A stretch of DNA of 64,000 nt from the NCBI RefSeq assembly GCF_032191465.1, contig NZ_JAQOUE010000001.1:2697501-2761500 (forward strand). Direction: 5' to 3'. Source of the stretch: Candidatus Nitronereus thalassa. Its GTDB lineage: Bacteria > Nitrospirota > Nitrospiria > Nitrospirales > UBA8639. Made by a program: the position numbers and the translations under genes. The notes below the pieces were generated by a model. That model searched no databases, was not told where the DNA came from, and was given only the letters and a program-made list of their open reading frames with translations. Below are positions 43,055-51,936 of this stretch, in pieces (within the stretch, counting starts at the first letter, position 1; each line of letters begins with the position of its first letter).

Positions 43055-45898
43055 TTAATGCGCCTCACCCCAGGAAGCGCCGTGTCCTACATCGACCGTA
43101 AGTGGGACTGAAATGTGCACTGCCGGCAACGAGGCGGATTCCATGATTTTTTTTACCACGTCGCTTGTTTGATTCATGGCATGTTCTTCGACTTCAAAGA
43201 GCAATTCGTCGTGGACGGTGAGGAGCATTTTAGCCTTGGTGGCGAGGTTGTGCTTTGCTAGCCCGGGTGGCACGCGAATCATGGCCCGTTTGAGAATGTC
43301 GGCAGCGGTCCCTTGAATAGGAGCATTAATCGCGGCACGCTCGGAGAAATTTCTGCGCGCGGCGTTTCGCTCATGAATGCCTGGCACGTGCACGCGGCGA
43401 CCAAAGAGGGTTTCGACATAGCCATGTTCTCGGCAGAATTGTTTGGTGCGATCCATGTATTCCTGAATGCCGGGGTATCGTTCGAAGTAGGCTTTCATGT
43501 AGGCGGCCGACTCTTCGTTGGTGATGCCTAATTGACGGCTGAGTCCAAAGGCACTAATTCCGTAAATGATGCCAAAGTTTATGGCTTTGGCTTTGCGCCG
43601 CATGGCCGGATCCAAAGCTTTGGCGTCGACTCCAAAGATTTGGCTGGCGGTGAGAGCATGAATGTCTTGACCTTCATGGAAGGCCTGTTTTAACACGTCG
43701 ATGTTGGCAATGTGTGCGAGCAGGCGAAGTTCAATTTGCGAATAATCCAGGGAGAGTAGGGTGCATCCAGGTTTTGCCACAAAGGCATGCCGAATTTTTC
43801 GACCATCTTCCGTCCGAATGGGAATGTTTTGCAGGTTGGGGTCGGTCGAAGACAAACGCCCTGTGGAAGCGGCGGCCATGGCGTAAGAGGTGTGGACACG
43901 GCCGGTGCGTGGATTGATTTGTTCAACCAACGCATCGGAGTAGGTGCTTTTGAGTTTATCAAGTTGTCGCCAGGCGAGTACTTTGGCTGGGAGTTCGTGC
44001 CCTTCTGCAGCCAGACCTTCCAGTACATCGGCTCCCGTGGAGTAGGCTCCTGATTTTCCCTTTTGCCCACCTTCCAATTTCATTTCTTCGTACAGGACTT
44101 CCCCCAACTGTTTCGGCGAACCTACGTTAAATTCATGGCCAGTTAATTGAAAAATGTCTTGTTCCAACGTCGCTTGGCGGTTGGCAAAGTCCTGACTGAG
44201 TAGTTCTAGGTTTTCACGATCAACTTTAATTCCTTCGCATTCCATGTCCACGAGTACAGGAATCAGCGGGCGTTCTAAGGTTTCATATGGCGTGACCAGT
44301 TGCTCAGCCAATAACCGAGGTTTCAGCATTTGATGAAGCTGGAGCGTGATGTCCGCATCTTCGGCGGCATAAGCCAAGGCGGTGTCTAAGGGGACGAGGT
44401 CGAAAGTTATTTGTGATTTGCCAGCTCCCGCCACTTCCTTGAATTTGATGGTGGTGTGGCCCAAATGCAGTTGGGCCAATTCATCCATGCCGTGACCATG
44501 GCTGCCCCCATCCAGGATGTATGACATCAGCATAGTGTCGTCGATGGGCTTAATAGTGATTCCATACCGTCGAAGCACCACGATATCGTATTTTAAGTTA
44601 TGTCCAATTTTGAGCACCGAAGGCTCGGCGAGAAGTGGCTTTAAAATATCCAAAGCTTCATCGATGGGGATTTGGATGAGCGGTTCAGCTTGGGGTGAGG
44701 ATGTCTTTTTTGCAGATGCTTCGGAGAAATCCAATTCGGCTGTAGGTTCAGGGTGACGGTGAGCAAGAGGAATATAGCAGGCATGCCCAGGTTTGACACA
44801 GAGCGAAATGCCGACTAATTCCGCGCGGCTTTCATCGAGCGATGTGGTTTCGGTATCGACGGCGATGGCGCCGGCAAAACGTGCTTGCGTGACCCAGTCT
44901 TGAAGGACGGCCGTGGATTGGACCAGTTCATACTGAGTGGTGGAAGGAGGCGTAGTGGCAGGATCCGTAACCGGACGGCCTCCGATATCCGGAATATTTT
45001 CCCCCGAAGCCAATAGGCGGCTATGGACTTTGGCCATGAGGGATTTAAAGCCCTGTTCGTTGAGGAACGTGAGCAGTTGTTGCGGATCGGGGTTTTGGCG
45101 TTGTAATTGGCTGACGGCCAGGTCTGTCGGCACATCATTTCTGAGGCGAACCAGGTCTCGTGACATTCTGGCTTGATCGGCATAGTCGATGAGGCTCTGG
45201 CGTCGTTTGGGTTGTTTGATTTCTGAGGCGCGTGCAAGTAGTGAGTCCAAGTCTCCATATTCCTGAATGAGTTGTGCGGCAGTTTTGATACCAATGCCAG
45301 GGACGCCGGGAACATTGTCGGTGGAATCTCCTGCCAGGGATTGCACGTCCACGACTTTCTCCGGACCAACGCCGAATTTTTCCAGCACCTCCTTCGGTCC
45401 AATCTTTTTATTTTTGATGGCATCGAACATGCTCACACGACCCGTGACTAATTGCATGAGGTCTTTGTCCGAGGACACAATAATGACTTCAATACCCTCG
45501 GCCTCGGCCTGTTTGGCATACGTGGCGATCAAGTCATCGGCCTCAAACCCTGGACTCTCAATACATTCCACATTGAATGCGCGTGTGGCATCCCGAACCA
45601 GGGGAAATTGGGGAATGAGTTCGTCCGGGGGTTCCGGCCGGTTGGCCTTGTAATCCGCGGAAATGTCATTGCGAAAGGTCTTTCTTGCCGAATCGAAAAT
45701 CACCGCTAGGTGTGTGGCATGGAGGTCATCCAACAGCTTTAACAACATATTTGAAAAGCCCAGGACTGCATTAACTGGAGTCCCATCTGGACGGGTGAGG
45801 ATCGGCAATGCGTGGAAGGCTCGAAACAAAAAGCTTGATCCATCGACTAAACACAAATGTTTATCGGTAGAAGTCTGGTTTTTGGGGGTCATCATCAT
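43055..45898 (-). CDS. polA: DNA polymerase I
   Basis: About 947 aa from ATG 45898 (ATGs at 45895 and 45892 are equally possible; the frame extends upstream to 45937). The 5' nuclease domain (about 10-300) has LCLVDGSSFLFRAFHAL and VIIVSSDKDLMQLV. The 3'-5' exonuclease domain keeps the catalytic VDTETTSLD, so proofreading is likely. The polymerase domain shows motif A LLSLDYSQIELRLLAH, the O-helix region RRKAKAINFGIIYG and motif C TVHDELLFEVEE. It fills Okazaki gaps and repair patches. It is convergent with the OLD-type gene and has a hairpin-rich divergent spacer before mlaA. Confidence 0.95.
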   Translation of the reverse strand: MMMTPKNQTSTDKHLCLVDGSSFLFRAFHALPILTRPDGTPVNAVLGFSNMLLKLLDDLHATHLAVIFDSARKTFRNDISADYKANRPEPPDELIPQFPLVRDATRAFNVECIESPGFEADDLIATYAKQAEAEGIEVIIVSSDKDLMQLVTGRVSMFDAIKNKKIGPKEVLEKFGVGPEKVVDVQSLAGDSTDNVPGVPGIGIKTAAQLIQEYGDLDSLLARASEIKQPKRRQSLIDYADQARMSRDLVRLRNDVPTDLAVSQLQRQNPDPQQLLTFLNEQGFKSLMAKVHSRLLASGENIPDIGGRPVTDPATTPPSTTQYELVQSTAVLQDWVTQARFAGAIAVDTETTSLDESRAELVGISLCVKPGHACYIPLAHRHPEPTAELDFSEASAKKTSSPQAEPLIQIPIDEALDILKPLLAEPSVLKIGHNLKYDIVVLRRYGITIKPIDDTMLMSYILDGGSHGHGMDELAQLHLGHTTIKFKEVAGAGKSQITFDLVPLDTALAYAAEDADITLQLHQMLKPRLLAEQLVTPYETLERPLIPVLVDMECEGIKVDRENLELLSQDFANRQATLEQDIFQLTGHEFNVGSPKQLGEVLYEEMKLEGGQKGKSGAYSTGADVLEGLAAEGHELPAKVLAWRQLDKLKSTYSDALVEQINPRTGRVHTSYAMAAASTGRLSSTDPNLQNIPIRTEDGRKIRHAFVAKPGCTLLSLDYSQIELRLLAHIANIDVLKQAFHEGQDIHALTASQIFGVDAKALDPAMRRKAKAINFGIIYGISAFGLSRQLGITNEESAAYMKAYFERYPGIQEYMDRTKQFCREHGYVETLFGRRVHVPGIHERNAARRNFSERAAINAPIQGTAADILKRAMIRVPPGLAKHNLATKAKMLLTVHDELLFEVEEHAMNQTSDVVKKIMESASLPAVHISVPLTVDVGHGASWGEAH

Positions 45899-46264
45899 GT
45901 GAAGGTTTATCTCACACCCGAAATTGGGTGAATGCATCTATTCAATACACCCTTAGCCAAGGGTGTAGCACAATCCAAGTCGACGGGGAAAGATGGGAAT
46001 GTGAGGAGACTCGCCATCTGCAAACCCCTGTCAAAAATGAAAAGAAATTGTCCACGATATTTCGGTTGACCATGAAATAACGCTGTTTCTTTCCCTGGAG
46101 ATACCAGGGAGAGAAAAAGGTAGAAATTGAAAAACTCATTGAAAAACAAAGGAAAATTTCTCAACCACCTGTCTCCATCTTTTTGGCACCAAGCCTGCAG
46201 TATGAGAACAAAAGAGCACGTAATGGACACGGTAGTTTTAAATAAAGTGGGAAGGAAGAGTCTC
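45899..46264. other. Divergent polA/mlaA spacer with two dyads
   Basis: 366 bp. A near-perfect palindrome ACACCCTT-agcc-AAGGGTGT lies at 45947-45966, and a smaller CACCC-gaaatt-GGGTG at 45915-45930. They lie 17-68 bp upstream of the polA start and could be operators or leader hairpins. A Shine-Dalgarno GAAGGAAG precedes mlaA at 46251. Longer open frames through here are the unconserved upstream extension of mlaA. Confidence 0.45.
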
Positions 46265-47221
46265 ATGTCATTATTACTCAGTATCCGCGCACTGGCTTCT
46301 TTGTTAGCGTTCATTATCGGGTTGATCTTGAGTGGGTCGCCAGTTATTGCGGATTCTTATGGTCAAGATTCTATTCGCGTGGCTCTCCTCGAACAGAAAG
46401 TGCAACTCGATCAACAAATTGGTCAAATCGAACAACGAATCCAAAAGGTACGATCACTATCTTCACGTGTGGAGCCATCCGGGACATTGGTGGTCTTAGA
46501 GATTGAAGGGAAGCTCAAGACAACGGAACAAAAGTTGGATGATGGTGTCCCTTTGCTTGAAGAATATATGGTGGAAGATACGTATCTCGATCCATTTGAT
46601 GAAAAGTCGTCCGAGGTTGTGAGTGATCCCTGGGAAGGGTTTAACTCCTCGGTATTTGATTTTAACCTCGGCCTAGATCGAAGAATCATTCGACCTGTGG
46701 CAAGAGGATATCATACGGTCATGCCGGATGTGGCAGAACAAGCCCTGGGGAATGCATTTTCCAATATTCGTTTCGTGCCGAGCCTCGCCAATAATGTGTT
46801 TCAGGGGAAGGTCTCTGAAGCTGGAGTGATAGTTGGTCGGTTTTTGATTAATAGCACCATAGGCCTTGCCGGGCTTTTCGATGTTGCCGAAGCCCATTTT
46901 GGCCTTGCTGCCCCTGCTGAGGAAGATGCTGGTCAAACTTTGGCAAAACTTGGGGTTGGAGCTGGCCCCTACCTGGTATTGCCGTTTTTGCCTCCCACCA
47001 CTCTCCGGGACGGGCTGGGCACTCTTGCGGATTTAGCGATGGATCCCTTGAACTATGTGTTGCCGTTTGTGCCACAGGCTTCTAAACGAGTTGGCGAAAC
47101 GGTCAATGATCGTGCAAAAAATCTCGAACAATTTCAAGGCATCGAGGATGGCACACTTGATTTATATGCTGCCGTTCGGGATGCGTATTGGCAAACCCGC
47201 GCTCACGCAATCAATCAATAA
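46265..47221 (+). CDS. mlaA: MlaA (VacJ)-family lipid-asymmetry protein
   Basis: 318 aa from ATG 46265, chosen because GAAGGAAG lies just upstream and a signal peptide follows at once (LLLSIRALASLLAFIIGLIL, cleavage near ADS). Residues about 35-75 form a coiled coil (LLEQKVQLDQQIGQIEQRI), and then the MlaA domain starts at DPWEGFNSSVFDFN. It has the usual SNIRFVPSLANNVFQGK, GRFLINSTIGLAGLFD and LGVGAGPYLVLPFLPP. There is no lipobox, unlike E. coli MlaA. The inferred role is removing phospholipids from the outer leaflet and feeding the MlaEFD system, whose genes lie about 29 kb away. Confidence 0.87.
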   Translation: MSLLLSIRALASLLAFIIGLILSGSPVIADSYGQDSIRVALLEQKVQLDQQIGQIEQRIQKVRSLSSRVEPSGTLVVLEIEGKLKTTEQKLDDGVPLLEEYMVEDTYLDPFDEKSSEVVSDPWEGFNSSVFDFNLGLDRRIIRPVARGYHTVMPDVAEQALGNAFSNIRFVPSLANNVFQGKVSEAGVIVGRFLINSTIGLAGLFDVAEAHFGLAAPAEEDAGQTLAKLGVGAGPYLVLPFLPPTTLRDGLGTLADLAMDPLNYVLPFVPQASKRVGETVNDRAKNLEQFQGIEDGTLDLYAAVRDAYWQTRAHAINQ

Positions 47222-47462
47222 GGCTCTGCAGGCCTCTCCATTCCCCTTCAGTTGTTCACCCGCCGTTCTCAATAATTTTCTGTCCCCTTGGTTCCTTCGT
47301 TGTAATTTCTTGTCACTTTTATTTATCTTTAGAGAATCCTAAGGAAATGCTGGTAAACAGCCATTTTTTCAACATGGCTCAATCGCTTCCAACCGGCCTT
47401 GAAGTGAGGACTTAGGAATAGGAATGTAGTTTTTCCGATCAATCATTTTCACAGGGGCGGTC

Positions 47463-48332
47463 ATGAAGAATGCATTTTTTAAGGGTCATGGATTGGGGAA
47501 TGATTATATTGCTCTCAACCCCAAAGATTTAGACTTTAAACTGACACCTAAAACCATACGGGCCATATGTGACCGTCATTGGGGAGTGGGGAGCGACGGG
47601 ATTTTAGCGTTAACAGCATCCCGAAAGGCTGACTTTGGACTGCGGATTTATAATCCCGATGGAAGTGAAGCGGAAAAATCAGGGAATGGGTTACGAATAT
47701 TTGGATGTTATTTGTTTGCCACCAAAATTACCAAGCGACGTTCGTTTAGTGTTGAAACCAAGGGTGGGCTTGTGCATATAGATTTGGAGGTGGATCGTCG
47801 TGGGCAGGTCGTTGGGGCGACCGTAGATATGGGGCGGGCTACCTTCCAGCCTCGGGCTCTTCCCTGTACAATTCGGGCCCCGGAACTCATACTTCAGCCG
47901 ATTAAAGCCGTAGGCCAATCCCTGCGGTTCACAGGGGTGAGTGTTGGCAATCCCCATTGTGTCGTGTTTAAGGACAAGGGGGGGAAATGGACGCGGGAAG
48001 ATTTACTCCGCATGGGACCGGAACTCGAAAATCATTCGATTTTCCCCAAGCGGACAAATGTTCAACTTGCGGTACCCACGGGTCCCAAGTCATTGTACAT
48101 TCTTATTTGGGAACGCGGAGCAGGGGAAACGCAGGCCTCCGGTTCCTCTTCCTGCGCCGCTGCAAGTGCCGGGGTGCGGCTAGGGTTAATCAAAAGCCCG
48201 GTGACCGTCAAAGCTCCGGGAGGAACTCTCCTTATTACCGTGGATGCTCAATACAATCTGACGATGAAAGGCCCTGTGGCCGAGGTCTATCAAGGGCAAC
48301 TCCATCCCGCATTTCTCACACCTGCCAAATAA
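47463..48332 (+). CDS. Diaminopimelate epimerase-like protein lacking both catalytic cysteines
   Basis: 289 aa, collinear with DapF along its whole length (FFKGHGLGNDYI, GSDGIL, VSVGNPHCV, FPKRTNVQ, WERGAGETQ). DapF converts LL- to meso-diaminopimelate using two cysteines, normally in DGSEAxxCGNG and ETxACGSGAC. Here the first is Ser73 (EAEKSGNGLR) and the second Ser226 (TQASGSSSC); Cys231 is retained. A two-Ser site should not do the usual thiol-based proton transfer, so this is either a divergent epimerase or a paralogue with another job. It is an isolated gene between mlaA and a convergent peroxidase gene. Confidence 0.75.
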   Translation: MKNAFFKGHGLGNDYIALNPKDLDFKLTPKTIRAICDRHWGVGSDGILALTASRKADFGLRIYNPDGSEAEKSGNGLRIFGCYLFATKITKRRSFSVETKGGLVHIDLEVDRRGQVVGATVDMGRATFQPRALPCTIRAPELILQPIKAVGQSLRFTGVSVGNPHCVVFKDKGGKWTREDLLRMGPELENHSIFPKRTNVQLAVPTGPKSLYILIWERGAGETQASGSSSCAAASAGVRLGLIKSPVTVKAPGGTLLITVDAQYNLTMKGPVAEVYQGQLHPAFLTPAK

Positions 48333-48370
48333 CAAAGAAGGCTTTCCCGAAGGTGCTCTTCCAAAAAGGA

Positions 48371-49411
48371 TTACTTTGGGAAGGTGCTGGGTGGGGTGAC
48401 TTCCCAACCCTCGCCGTTTAAGCCGTGTAAAAACTCGACCAGATCTTCTTTCTCCTGATCCGTTAACCCCAAGGGCTTAATGACGGGATCAAGGTGCGGA
48501 TTCGATATTCCCCCCTGGTCATAGAAATCGATGACTTGTCCCAAGGTGGCAAAACGACCATCGTGCATATAGGGCGCCGTTTTCGCGATTTCACGGAGCG
48601 TTGGAGTTTTAAACGCGCCCAGGTCTTTTGGGTTTTTCGTGACCCCATACCGACCCACATCGATATGATCCTTGTCCCAATCCACGCCTAAATTGTGAAA
48701 GCGTTCGTCAGTAAAATTGAATCCGAAATGACATCGCAGGCATTGACCCTTTCCAACGAACACCCGAAAGCCGTTTTGGGCATTGGCGGATAAGGCTGAT
48801 TCCTTCCCTCCAATCCCAAACTGATCATAGGCACTATTTCCCGAGAGCAATGTTCGTTGGAAGCTAGCAATGGCTTTGCCGATTAATTCCACTGTCGCCT
48901 CACCAGACCCAAACGCCTGTTCAAAAAGGGGTTTGTATCCGGCAATGCCCTTTACCTTCGCCACGAGTTCGTCATGATTAGCAAATCCATGTTCAATGGG
49001 GTTAGTGAAGGGGCCTACCGATTGATCTTCCAACGTCGCTGCACGTCCATCCCAAAACTGGGCCGAGCTGAATGCACGGTTAATGGCTGTGGGGGCGCTT
49101 CGACCTCCTTGTTGTCGGTGAATGCCGGTGGAAACGGGTTGTCCATCGGTAAAGGCCAGGGTTGGCATATGGCAGCTGGCACAGGCGATCGTGTGATTGG
49201 CGGATAGCCGCTTGTCAAAAAAGAGTAGTTTGCCCAGGGCAACTTTCTCCTTGGTCAGGGGATTGTTCTCGGGAATTATGAGGGATTCTCGTTCCAATCC
49301 TAAGGGTAAAGTTAGCTGAATCTCTGTTTGGGCATGGGAAATTGTCATGCCTCCAACAACGATTCCCATGGTCAGTCCAAGAACAAAATTCAAATTTTTA
49401 TTCCATTTCAT
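48371..49411 (-). CDS. Dihaem cytochrome c peroxidase (CcpA/MauG family)
   Basis: 346 aa from ATG 49411, with GGAGG 7 nt upstream; the frame extends further but adds a non-signal segment. The signal peptide (FVLGLTMGIVVGGMTISHA) directs it to the periplasm. There are two c-type haem sites: CASCH (Cys77-His81) and CLRCH (near 221). The intervening QFWDGRAATLEDQ and the late KTPTLREIAKTAPYMHDGRFATL are family hallmarks. It reduces hydrogen peroxide with electrons from cytochrome c. It is convergent with the dapF-like gene (38-bp gap). Confidence 0.92.
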   Translation of the reverse strand: MKWNKNLNFVLGLTMGIVVGGMTISHAQTEIQLTLPLGLERESLIIPENNPLTKEKVALGKLLFFDKRLSANHTIACASCHMPTLAFTDGQPVSTGIHRQQGGRSAPTAINRAFSSAQFWDGRAATLEDQSVGPFTNPIEHGFANHDELVAKVKGIAGYKPLFEQAFGSGEATVELIGKAIASFQRTLLSGNSAYDQFGIGGKESALSANAQNGFRVFVGKGQCLRCHFGFNFTDERFHNLGVDWDKDHIDVGRYGVTKNPKDLGAFKTPTLREIAKTAPYMHDGRFATLGQVIDFYDQGGISNPHLDPVIKPLGLTDQEKEDLVEFLHGLNGEGWEVTPPSTFPK

Positions 49412-49648
49412 ACAAATCCTCCAAAGTATAAATCGTTCGGTTTCAGATCGTAGATAAGTTCTGGGGATCATAAAATTACCCCCTCAAGGAAGTTTGGGAA
49501 CGGAGTAAATGTATTCCACGCCCCTTTTACATCCTATTATAGGATTGAATCTAAGTCTAGAATTCTTCAAGCAGAAAGGTGAATTTTGGACATAGCTGAA
49601 ATATCGGGGAGAAATCCAGGTGCAACTCGAACTAGTGGAAATGGTAAT

Positions 49649-51205
49649 TTAGGAAGGTTTTTTGGCCTCGGATTTGTCGAGCACGTATTTAATTTTTTCG
49701 ATCAGGGAATCAATCTGATAGGGTTTTTGAATAAACGCATTGAAGGATTTGCCTGTAAATTGTCGAACGGCTTCTTCTTCTGAATATCCGCTGGAAAGAA
49801 CTACTGGGATATCCTGTCGAATCTGTTGTATTTCCGAAAACAATTCCTCGCCATTCATACGGGGCATGGTCAAATCCAAAAGCACGGCGCGAATGGTCTG
49901 ATGATGCTGACGAAAGAGGTCCAGTCCTGCCAGGCCGTCCGAGGCACAGATGACTTGGTAACCCGTATCCTCCAGAATTAATTGTGCGGCAAGTCGAACA
50001 TCTTCCTCATCATCGACCACGAGGATTGTGCCTTTTCCTGAAGGGGTTTCCTGTTTTGCGGCGTGCCTCTCAAGAGTATTTTCGGTGCCAGGGGTGCTTG
50101 GCAAGATAATGCGAAAAGCAGTTCCCTTGCCTAATTCACTAGAGACTTTAATGGCTCCATCATGCGATCTCACAATGCCCAATAAGGCAGCAAGCCCTAA
50201 ACCTCTTCCGGCGAATTTCGTCGTAAAAAATGGATCGAAAATTTTTTCCAGCGTCTCAGTGTCAATCCCGTGGCCCGTATCGACGACTTCGAGAAACACA
50301 CAGGTTTTGTCCTTAAAGTCGCCTCGAACGTGACATTCACGGAGATAGTCTTCGGTGATGAGCATTTTTCCGGTTCTGAGAGTGATGGTCCCCATCCGTT
50401 CGCCAATGGCTTCTGATGCATTGATGATGAGGTTCATCACCACTTGCCGCATTTGTGCCGGGTCTACGTGGATCATCGGAAGGGACTTCGCTAAATCATA
50501 GAGTAGTGAAATTCGTTTGGAAATGGAGACGGCAAGCAGATGACCCATTTCTTCCACGAGGGTCGACACGTGAATGGCCTGAATAAGGGGTTTTCCTCGT
50601 CCGGCATATGTGAGCATTTGATTGGCCAACTCTCCTCCCCGAAGTGCGGCTTGTTCGATCTTGATCAAATGTTCGCGGCCTGGGGAGTCAAGGGGCATTT
50701 TTTTTGCAGCTAGCCCAGCATGAGCGACGATTGTCATCAACAGGTTGTTGAAGTCATGGGCAATCCCTCCAGCTAATACTCCAAGACTTTCCAGTTTTTG
50801 CACTTGTTGCATTTGGACTTCTGCCCGCTTGCGTTCTTCCTCGGCAATTTTTCGAAAGGTAATGTCTCGGAGCGAGGCGAGATAGGCAGACTCTTCCTCC
50901 CAATCGATTTCGACGATTCGCATTTCGGCTTGAAGGGATTGACCTGCCGGAGTAACGAAATTTATTTCCGATGTTTCTCCGACCACTAGAGGAAAATCAA
51001 ACTCAGCGCCAACCAGATCCACCCATGTTTTTCCAAAGATGGCTTCGGCCGCAGGATTGACAAAACGAATGGTTCTGTCTGATCCAACAATAACCATTCC
51101 ATCGATATTTTGTTCGATGAGTAGTTGAAAGCGCGGGTGACTGGGTTCAAGTTGTCCGAATGGTTGAAAGGATGGTTTAGGATATAAGGGCTTGAATCGA
51201 GACAT
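49649..51205 (-). CDS. PAS-type hybrid histidine kinase with C-terminal receiver
   Basis: 518 aa, soluble. A PAS domain (about 25-120; IDGMVIVGSDRTIRFVNPAA) is followed by HisKA of the LAGGIAHDFNNLL type (His near 150) and HATPase with VVDTGHGID, a phenylalanine-rich DPFFTTKF and GRGLGLAA. A receiver ends the protein (LVVDDEEDVR; acceptor Asp near 444 in VLLDLTMPRMNG). The HDFNNLL H-box marks the family common in large environmental two-component inventories. No response regulator gene is adjacent. A 730-bp spacer with hairpins lies upstream. Confidence 0.9.
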   Translation of the reverse strand: MSRFKPLYPKPSFQPFGQLEPSHPRFQLLIEQNIDGMVIVGSDRTIRFVNPAAEAIFGKTWVDLVGAEFDFPLVVGETSEINFVTPAGQSLQAEMRIVEIDWEEESAYLASLRDITFRKIAEEERKRAEVQMQQVQKLESLGVLAGGIAHDFNNLLMTIVAHAGLAAKKMPLDSPGREHLIKIEQAALRGGELANQMLTYAGRGKPLIQAIHVSTLVEEMGHLLAVSISKRISLLYDLAKSLPMIHVDPAQMRQVVMNLIINASEAIGERMGTITLRTGKMLITEDYLRECHVRGDFKDKTCVFLEVVDTGHGIDTETLEKIFDPFFTTKFAGRGLGLAALLGIVRSHDGAIKVSSELGKGTAFRIILPSTPGTENTLERHAAKQETPSGKGTILVVDDEEDVRLAAQLILEDTGYQVICASDGLAGLDLFRQHHQTIRAVLLDLTMPRMNGEELFSEIQQIRQDIPVVLSSGYSEEEAVRQFTGKSFNAFIQKPYQIDSLIEKIKYVLDKSEAKKPS

Positions 51206-51936
51206 CGACCCTCCTTGGTTAAGGTTCGATCCCTTGTGTCACTTCCGGGTTGTAGGCCCCTCGGGTACAAATAGGGAAAATGTGTTCCCTCTACCGGTGG
51301 GATCGAGATGGAATCCCTTGTGGGAATTCCTCGAAAGAGTTTGAGTGTCTTCTCATTGGGACCGTTTTTGGACAGGGGTTCGTTGTCCCTTCACTTACCA
51401 AATTTTCCGAAGCGGCCCATGTTCAACATACAAACTCACACCCTAGATGGGCATCATGCCCAGGGTTGTACAACTAAGTGAAATTTCTCCCCGTTTTTTT
51501 GAGTATTGGAATGAAATGTAGAGAATGAAGACCAGGATAAATGAGGGGGTGGCCAAGAGATGCCTTTTTCATGAAAGGCATCTGAACGTATCAATATCAA
51601 TAAATCAAACATGATCTGTTTCCATAAGGGCTTAAAAAAGTTGAAGAAATTTTTAAAATAGAAGTGTTAACCCTTAGTTGATGATATATATGAACCTTTT
51701 ATTAGGTCATGTCAAGAGATATTGATAGTATTAAGTAAGTATTATTTTTTCCTTGAGTTTGGGCTTTAGGGGTACCCTGATTCGTCAGAGAAAATGGTTT
51801 GAGTGGGAATCACGAAATATTTCTCGCGAAGAATAACTCACTCAGAGATGGTGTAGAGACCTTTGGAAGGAAAAAAATTGCGCTGGAAGGGTATCCCAAA
51901 AACAGTTCGGAACGAAGGAAATTTTATTTTCGCCAA
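51206..51936. other. Long spacer with hairpins upstream of the PAS kinase
   Basis: 731 bp with no credible protein gene. Visible structure: a 15-bp palindrome TGGGCAT-c-ATGCCCA at 51448-51462 and a perfect 10-bp stem hairpin AGATGCCTTT-ttcatg-AAAGGCATCT at 51558-51583. An AT-rich tract runs from about 51590 to 51770. Without T-runs these are not standard terminators. A small RNA or a complex regulatory region is possible but not shown. Confidence 0.45.
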
